The notes below the pieces were generated by a model. It did not search any database. It was not told the DNA's origin and saw only the letters and a list, made by a program, of their open reading frames with translations. Positions 57,219 to 64,000 of a stretch of DNA of 64,000 bases are shown here, in pieces. Origin of the DNA: Molossus alvarezi (Eukaryota; Chordata; Mammalia; Chiroptera; Molossidae); assembly GCA_037176705.1 (NCBI GenBank), contig CM073907.1, forward strand, positions 14,973,001-15,037,000. Direction: 5' to 3'. The position numbers were made by a program, and so were the translations under genes. Every line of letters starts with the position of its first letter. The stretch's first letter is position 1.

Positions 57219-57506
57219 GAAAAACTTTATAGAGACCAATGAAAATGAACAAACAACACAAAATCTATGCTATGTAGCAGTCCTAAGAGGAAAGTTTATA
57301 GCACTACAGGCCTACCTCAAGAAACAAGAAACATTTCTAATTGACTATCTAACCTCACAATTTAAAGAGCTAGAATGTAAACAAAAGGAAAAACCCAGAG
57401 CAAGTAGAAGAAGAAAAAAACAAAAAACAGTTTTGATCAGAACAGAAATAAATGACAAAGAATCTAAAAGAACAATGCAAAAGATCAATGAAACAAAGAG
57501 GTAGTT

Positions 57507-57736
57507 TTGTTTTTTATCCTCACCAGAGGACATTTTTCCATTTTTTGTTCAGAGTGGGGAGAGAGACAGAGAGAAACATGGACATGAAAGGGACACATCG
57601 AGTGGTTGCCACCCACACGACCCAAGCAGGGTCTGGGACAAATTGCAACCCAGGTACGTGACCTTAGTGGGGACCGAACCTGGGTCTCTCTGGACCGCAG
57701 GTTGATGCTCTACCGCTGAGCCAGACTGGCCAGGGC
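57507..57736 (-). mobile_element. VES-type SINE in L1-H
   Basis: Minus-strand complete copy with perfect duplication aagaggtagtt at 57,496-57,506 and 57,737-57,747. With the plus-strand SINE at 56,977 it forms an inverted pair about 290 bases apart. Confidence 0.95.
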
Positions 57737-60700
57737 AAGAGGTAGTTCTTTGAAAAGATAAACATACTGATGGATCCTCAGCTAGACTCACCAAGAAACA
57801 AAGAGAGAGAACCCAAATATACAAAATCAGAAACAAATGAGAAGTAACAACTAACATCACAGAAACACAGAGGATCATGAAAATTATTATGAACAATTAT
57901 ATGCCAAAAAATTGGACAATCTAGGGAAATAGATAAATTTCTAAAAATATACAATCTCCCAAAACTGAACTGGGAAAAGATAGAAAACTTGAACAGACCA
58001 ATAACAATTTAGGAAATTAAAAATGTAATGAAGAAACCCCAGCAAACAGAAGCCCAGGCCTGGACAGCTTCACAGTGTAGTGTTACTGAACATTCAAAGG
58101 AGATCTAACACCTATTCTTTTCAAATTATTCCAAAAAATCCGAAAGGATGAAAGACTTCCAAATGCGTTTTATGAGGTCAGCATACTTTTAATTCCAAAA
58201 CCAGATAAAGACTCTACAAAGAAAGAAAACTACAGGTCAATATCCCTGATGAACATAGATGCCAAAATTCTGAACAAAATATTAGCAATTTGGATACAGC
58301 AATACACCAGAAAAAAAATATTTACCATGACCAAGTGGGATTTATTTCAGGAATGCAAGGCTGGTACAATATTTTCAAATCAATACATGTGATACACCAC
58401 TTAAAGACAATAAAAGATAAAAATTATATACTCATACCAATAGATGCTGAAAAAGCATTCAACAAAATTTAGCACCCATTTCTGATAAAATCGCCTGGCA
58501 ATGTGGGAATAGAAAAAGGATTATATCTGGACAAAATAAAGGCTTATATGAAAACCCATAGCCAACATTATACTCAATGGGCACAAACTAAAAGCATTTC
58601 CTTTAAGAACAGAAACAGGACAAGGATGCCCACTTTCACCACTCTTAATTAATGTAGTACTGAAAGTCTTAGCCACAGCAATCAAAAAAGAAAGAACTGT
58701 AAAGGGGAACCAAATTGGAAAAGAGGAAGTAAAACTGTCATTATTTGCAGATGACATGATATTGTACATAGAAAACACTAAACACTCTATCAGAAACCTA
58801 CTAGAGCTAATGAATGATTTTGGCAAAATAGGAGAATACAAAATTAACATCAAGAAATGGATGGCATTCTTATACACCAAGAATAAAATTACAGAAAGAG
58901 AAACTGAAAAAAACAATTCTATTTATATTGAGGCTAATAAACTAAGATATGTTGGAATAAACTTAACCAAAGAAGTAAAGCACCTGTTCTCAAAAAATTA
59001 TGAAATTAAAAAATGAAATAAATAAATATATAAAATAGTGGAAGCACACACCTTGTTCTTTGATTGAAATAATTAACATCATTAAAATGTCCATTCTACC
59101 CAAATAAATCTATAGATCAATGCAATCCTTATTAAAATACAAATGACATGATTCTTGAAACTAGATAAAATACTTCAAAAGGTTATAAGGAACCAAAAAT
59201 TACCCTAAATAGTTACAGTAACTGGGGAAAAGAGAACAAAGGGGGAGGAATCACAATACCAGATATCAGGTTATACTACAAAGTTATTGTAATTAAAACA
59301 GCCTGGTATTGGCACAAGAACAGGCATATAGACCAATGGAACAGAACAAATAACCCAAAAATTGACTCAAGACATTATGCTCAATTAATATTTAACAAAG
59401 TTGGCAAGAGAATACAGTGGAGTAAATACAGCCTATTTAATAAAGAATGTTGAGAAAATTAAACTGCAAAAAATTAAAACTCGACCACCAACTTACACCA
59501 TACACAAGAATAAACTCAAAATGGATAAACGTCTTAAATGTGTCCAATGAATCCATAAAAATCTTAGAAGAAAATATAAGCAACAATATTTTGGACATCA
59601 CATACAGCAGAATTTTCACTGATACATCTCCTAAGGTAACAGAAACAAGGAAAACAATGAACACATGGGAAGACATTAAACTAAAAATTTTCTGCACAGC
59701 AAAAAACAAAACAAAACAAACAAACAACAACAAAAAACAAGCATCAAAATGGAAAAGAAACCCATTATATGAAAGAACATAACTGCCAATGACACATCAA
59801 ATAAGGGGTTAATCTCCAAAATACATAGAATACTCACACAACTCAACATAAAATAGACTAAGAACACAATTTAAAAAATGAGCAAAGGAGCTAGACACTT
59901 CTCCAAACAGGACATACAAATGGCCAAGAGGCATATGAAGAAATATTCAACATCACTCATAATCAGAAAGATGAAAATTATAACAACAATGAGGTATCAC
60001 CTCACAACTCTCAGAATAACTGCCATCAACAAATCATCAAACAAAAATTGTTGGCAAGGGTGTGGAAAAAAATGGGGCTCTAGTACACTGCTGATGGGAA
60101 TGCAGACTGGTACTATGAAAAAAAAGTATGATGTTACCTCATTAAATTAAAAACTGAATTGCCATTTGACCAAGTGATTTCACTTATAGGAATATACCCT
60201 AAAAAGCCTAAAACACCAATTAGAAAGAATATATGTACCCCCATGTTTACTACAGCACTATTTACAATAGCTAATATCTGGAAACAGCCCAAGTGCCCAT
60301 CAGTAGATGAGTGAATAAACAAGCCGTGGTACATATACACAATGGAGTACTATGCAGCTGTAAGAAAGAAAGATCTCTTATCCTTTGAGTCAACATAAAA
60401 GGACCTGGAGAGTATTATCCCAAGTGAAACAAGCCAAGCAGAGAAAGACAAATACCACATGATCTCACTTATTTGTGGAAATATAATGAGCATAACAGTC
60501 TGAGAAACAAGGTAGACCCAGAGTGCATGAAAGTAAGGTACAAACTGACAATCCTCAGAAGAGGGGTGGGGTTAAGAAAACAGATAAAACATAGAACTTA
60601 TATGTATGTACGCATAACTGATGGACATGGACAGCAAAGCTGGGACCAAGGTGAGGCAATGAGGAGGAGGGTATCAATAAGGAAAAAAGGAGAAACATCT

Positions 60701-60737
60701 GTAACAAAAGTAAATTAATAAAAAAATTAAAATTAAA

Positions 60738-61237
60738 ATGGGAAGAGGACTTAAACAAATACCTTTCTAAACAGGACATACTAATGACCAAGAAACATAT
60801 GAAACAAATGATCAATGTCACAAATCATCAAACAAATGCAAATTAAAACAACTGTGAAGTATCAACTTACACCTGCTAGAACGGCTGCCATCAACAAAGC
60901 ATCAAACAAGTGCTGGTGAGGATGTGGAGAAAGGGAGACTCTAGTACACTGCTGTTGGGAATATAGACCAGTGCAGCTACTATGGCATACAATATGGTGT
61001 TTCCCAAAAACTTAAAATGGAACTGCCATTAGAGCCAGTGATTCCACATCTAGGAATACATTCAAAGAAGCCCGAAGCACCAATCAGAAAACATATATGT
61101 ACCCCTATTCATAGCAGCACTATTTACAATAGCTAAGATCTGGAAACAACCCAAGTGTTTATAAATAGATGAATGGATAAAAAAGCAGTGGTGCATATAC
61201 ACAATGGAATAAGAAAGAGAGATACCTTATCCTTTGA
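60738..61237 (+). mobile_element. L1-I, fragment truncated at both ends
   Basis: Starts at aatgggaagaggacttaaac in ORF2 C-terminal sequence directly after the L1-H tail. It runs to gataccttatcctttga, shortly before where the ORF2 stop should be. The 3' UTR and tail are absent; mitochondrial sequence follows at once. Confidence 0.88.
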
Positions 61238-61239
61238 TA

Positions 61240-61292
61240 AATTCACATAACTTTGTCAAAGTTAAGTTAAATGTGAAACCCTATATATTTCC
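61240..61292 (+). pseudogene. MT-TD: mt tRNA-Asp fragment
   Basis: acataactttgtcaaagtta followed by gtgaaaccctatatatttcc is the anticodon arm (anticodon gtc) through the acceptor 3' side. The 5' part is missing at the NUMT border. Confidence 0.85.
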
Positions 61293-61963
61293 ATGGCTCA
61301 TCCATTCCAATTAGGTTTTAAAGATGCTACCTAGCCTATTATATAGAAACTTCTCCTTTTTTATGGCCATGCTTTAATAATTGCATTCCTTATCAGCTCA
61401 TTAGTACTATACATTATTACACTAATTCTAACTACGCATCTAAACCATACTAGTACTATAGATGCACAAGTAGTAGAAACAATCTTACCAGCTATTATTC
61501 TAATTATAATTGTGTCACCTTCATTACAAATTTATTATATAGTAGATAAAATTAACAACCCTACTATAAGCATCAAAATAATAGGATACAAATGATATTG
61601 AATCTATGAATATACAGTTAATGAAAACCTTAACTTCAATTCCTATATAATTCCAACACCCAATTTAAAACCCGGAGAAATATGCCTATTAGAAGTAGAC
61701 AGTTGAGTAGTATTACCAATAAAATGACAATTTGAATGTTCATTTTATCTGAAGATGTATTACACTCATAAGCTATTCCCTCATTAGGGTTAAAATCAGA
61801 CACTATTCCAGGACGCCTAACCCAAGCAACCTTATTAACTACATGACCAGTACTATACTATGCACAGTGTACTAAAATCTGTGGATCCAACCATAGCTTT
61901 ATGCCAATTGTACTTTAAATAGACCCATTAAATTTTTTTGAAAAATGATCATCAATGCTTTAA
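61293..61963 (+). pseudogene. MT-CO2: NUMT COX2 (cytochrome oxidase subunit II)
   Basis: Starts ATG GCT CAT CCA TTC CAA and ends with TAA after FFEKW-type codons at 61,961. The length of 671 bases is below the usual 684, so frameshifting deletions exist, for example around the first membrane segment. It would encode the copper-A subunit of complex IV in the organelle; it is not expressible here. Confidence 0.93.
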
Positions 61964-61966
61964 TTT

Positions 61967-62033
61967 CATTAAGAAGATAAATAGCACTAACAGTTTAAGT
62001 TAGAGACGAGGAGTCTAAATTTCCTCTTAATGA
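61967..62033 (+). pseudogene. MT-TK: mt tRNA-Lys copy
   Basis: cattaagaagataaatagc... with gtttaagttagagac and closing cctcttaatga forms the acceptor-stem pairing cattaag/cttaatg. It lies between COX2 and ATP8 as expected. Confidence 0.85.
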
Positions 62034-62034
62034 C

Positions 62035-62230
62035 ATGCCTCAGCTCAATACATCAACATGATTTATTACTAGCCTATCAATAATTCTAAAAATTTTATTA
62101 TACAACTAAAAATTTTAAAATACCTTTATTCAAATCCAGAGACAATATCTGTAAAATCATTAAAACACTCAACTTCCTGATATACCAAATAAAACAAAAT
62201 ATGTTTGCCTCATTCATTACCCCTATGATA
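62035..62230 (+). pseudogene. MT-ATP8: NUMT ATP8
   Basis: ATG CCT CAG CTC AAT ACA TCA ACA TGA begins the ATP synthase subunit 8 frame (TGA as Trp). It overlaps the start of ATP6 as in mammals. The end is approximate. Confidence 0.85.
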
Positions 62231-62863
62231 ATAGGCCTACATATTGTTATCTTATATATTATATTCCCAACCATCCTATTCCCATCAACTATATGCTTAA
62301 TTATAAACCACATTATTGCAATACAATGACTTACTCATTTAACATCAAAACAAATAATAACTATTCACAACAAAAAAGGCCAAACATGGACTCTTAGACT
62401 AATATAATTAATTATATTTATCAGGTCAACAAACCTTTTAGGCCTCCTTCCACACTCATTTACTCCAACTACACAACTCTCAATAAACCTTGGTATAGCA
62501 ATCTCTTTATGAGAAGAAACAGTAATCTTAAATTTTCAACACAAAACAAAAGCATCATAAGCACATTTCCTACCTCAAGGTACTCCATTACCTCTAATTC
62601 CTATACTAGTAATTATCCAAACAATCAGTTTATTTATCCAACCAATAGCTTTAGCAGTACAACTACCTGCCAACATTACTGCAGGCTACCTTCTTATTCA
62701 CCTCATTGGAGGAGCTACTTTAGCTTTAATAAGTATTAGCATAACCAGTGCCCTAATTACATTGATCATTATTGTATTATTAACTATTTTAGAGTTTACC
62801 ATTGCCCTTATTCAAGCTTATGTCTTCACCTTACTAGTCTATAGTTACATGACAATGCCTAAT
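62188..62863 (+). pseudogene. MT-ATP6: NUMT ATP6
   Basis: The region from aataaaacaaaatatgtttgc resembles the ATP6 start; its own ATG has decayed. It contains cattggaggagctac (a conserved membrane region of subunit a) and ends at the COX3 junction. Scattered substitutions and stops are present. Confidence 0.88.
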
Positions 62864-63638
62864 GACCCACCAAACACATACTTATCACATAGTAAATCCT
62901 AGACCTTGACCACTAACAGAAGCTCTATCAGCCCTACTACTAACTACAGGACTAGTTATATGATTCCACTTCAAGTCTTCCCTATTACTTTCCATTGGAT
63001 TAATCACCAATAGTCTATCCATATGTCAATGATGATGAGACATTATTCGAGAAAGCACATTTTATGGCCACTATATACCAATTGTCAAAAAAAGACTTTG
63101 ATACAAAGTAACTTTATTTATCTTATCAGAAGTATTATTTTTCTCAAGATTTTTTTGAGCTTTCTACCATTCAAGTGTAGCTCCAACTCCAGAACTTGGA
63201 GGTTATTGACCTCCAGCAGACATCAATACACTAAATCCATTAGAAGTGCCTCTTCTAAATATATCTGTCCTTTTAGCCTCAGGAGTTTCTACCACATGAG
63301 CCAATCATAGCTTAATAGAAGGAAACCAAAAACATAATTCAAGCTTTATTTATCACGATCAGCCTAGGATTATATTTTATATTACTTCAAGTTTCTGAAT
63401 ATTATGAAACATCATTTTTCTATCTCTGATGCAATTTATGGTTCAACTTTCTTTATAGCCACAGTCTTTCATGGTTTACATGTAATTATTGGATCTGCCT
63501 CCTTAATTGTGTTTTCTACATCAACTAAAATTCCACTTCACATTTAACCACCATTTTGGCTTTGAGGCAGCTGCTTGATACAGACACTTTGTAGACATAG
63601 TATGACTTACATATATCAATCTATTGATGAGGCTCATA
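62862..63638 (+). pseudogene. MT-CO3: NUMT COX3 (cytochrome oxidase subunit III)
   Basis: Starts ATG ACC CAC CAA ACA CAT and ends near ctattgatgaggctcata. Recognisable: ggccactatataccaattgtc, gacctccagcagacatcaa and ttcatggtttacatgtaatt. Its length of about 776 bases, slightly under the normal 784, indicates small indels. Confidence 0.93.
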
Positions 63639-63703
63639 ATCTTTAAGTATCAATTAGTACAATTGACTTCCAATCCATTAATTTCAGTATAACCCAAAGA
63701 AGA
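63639..63703 (+). pseudogene. MT-TG: mt tRNA-Gly copy
   Basis: atctttaagtatcaattagtacaattgacttccaatccattaat carries the anticodon tcc and pairs with the closing aaagaagaat. It sits between COX3 and ND3. Confidence 0.85.
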
Positions 63704-64000
63704 ATAATCAACACAGCAATTACACTACTCATTAACACTCGTCTAGCATTTCTACTTATTCTAATCACATTCTGATGACCACAAACTAACATTCATAATG
63801 AAAAAGCAAGTCCTTATGAATGTGGCTTTGACCCTATAGGCTCAGCACACCTACCTTTCTCAATAAACTTCTTTTTAATAGTACATTCTTACTTTTCAAC
63901 CTAGAAATCACTCTTGCCCTACAACTACTATGAGCTTCTCAAAGTAGTCATCTATAAACAATACGTATTACAGCCTTAGTGCTTATTCTATTAATTATTG
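63704..64000 (+). pseudogene. MT-ND3: NUMT ND3, partial at window end
   Basis: Begins ATA ATC AAC ACA GCA ATT. It includes the conserved aatgtggctttgaccctata segment holding the ND3 Cys-Gly-Phe-Asp region. It runs off the window, with about 50 bases missing. Confidence 0.9.

Larger units (their letters stand above)
56039..60486 (+). pseudogene. L1-H ORF2, broken
   Basis: Starts MTINMYISIIILNVNTINT, a decayed endonuclease N terminus. It is interrupted by the microsatellite, by a plus SINE (56,977) and by a minus SINE (57,507). RT, thumb and C-terminal parts follow in many frames. The Cys-rich region near 60,045-60,110 is recognisable. Confidence 0.85.
55447..60735 (+). mobile_element. L1-H, older L1 lacking its 5' end
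   Basis: Begins in mid ORF1 (cagatatacagctaagggaac) immediately after L1-G, runs through ORF2 (56,039-60,486), and ends with 3' UTR and attaaaattaaaa at 60,735. The ORFs are highly broken. It carries two SINEs in opposite orientation and a microsatellite. RT codons for FADD are intact at about 58,747-58,758. Confidence 0.9.
61238..64000 (+). mobile_element. NUMT: nuclear copy of mitochondrial DNA, tRNA-Asp to ND3
   Basis: Gene order tRNA-Asp, COX2, tRNA-Lys, ATP8, ATP6, COX3, tRNA-Gly, ND3 is the vertebrate mitochondrial order without rearrangement. It joins an L1 fragment at 61,237 and continues past the window end. TGA occurs at Trp positions (for example in gaaaaatgatcatc), as in mitochondrial code. 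Small indels in several genes show it decays as nuclear DNA. Confidence 0.97.

Overview
This window is repeat-built nuclear DNA from a mammal, most likely a bat. The main evidence is at least ten copies of a tRNA-derived SINE that opens with ccctggccggtttggctcag, carries Pol III A/B-box-like sequence, a CT-rich middle and a 3' end with ggaaaaatgtcctc. This is the vespertilionid VES type as I recognise it. No intact host protein-coding gene is visible. The only host gene-like sequence is one immunoglobulin lambda V pseudogene (35.1-35.5 kb, minus strand). Almost everything else is L1 elements, SINEs, endogenous retroviruses (ERVs), two ORF2-less half-L1 (HAL1-like) elements, a 5.2 kb minisatellite and a multi-gene nuclear copy of mitochondrial DNA (NUMT).

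Layout. 0-1.0 kb: unique. 1.0-7.4 kb: L1-A with promoter monomers, broken ORF1 and ORF2, and two SINEs. 7.4-9.8 kb: unique DNA with two old SINEs. 9.84-31.54 kb: one heavily nested class II (betaretrovirus-like) provirus, ERV-A. It keeps a 5' LTR, a tRNA-Trp-like primer site, gag, dUTPase, protease, RT, RNase H, integrase, env, a polypurine tract and a 3' LTR. Summed, its own pieces come to about 7.5 kb; the other ~14 kb are later insertions: L1-B (with a SINE pair and a class I LTR), a tandem L1-C/L1-D pair inside one target-site duplication, a HAL1 copy, and a minus-strand gammaretrovirus-like ERV-B that carries its own SINE and solo LTR. 31.5-36.2 kb: SINEs, unique DNA, an old L1 tail, the lambda V pseudogene, and a class I env-LTR fragment (ERV-D). 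36.2-43.7 kb: L1 fragments, a DNA-transposon-like remnant, the second and longer HAL1, and older L1 and SINE debris. 44.3-49.5 kb: purine-rich minisatellite. 49.56-61.2 kb: L1-G, L1-H and L1-I in a head-to-tail row. 61.24-64.0 kb: NUMT running tRNA-Asp, COX2, tRNA-Lys, ATP8, ATP6, COX3, tRNA-Gly, ND3 and leaving the window.

What works together. The layers give a relative time order. ERV-A is oldest in its block (its LTRs differ at 21 of 114 hand-aligned positions). It was invaded by ERV-B, L1-B and HAL1, and later by a younger L1-C whose last 320 ORF2 codons are still open. The HAL1 copies encode only an ORF1-type RNA-binding protein, but their 3' ends resemble the local autonomous L1s, which fits parasitism on L1 ORF2. 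None of the proviruses looks coding-competent: each is split by stops, frameshifts, lost catalytic residues or insertions.
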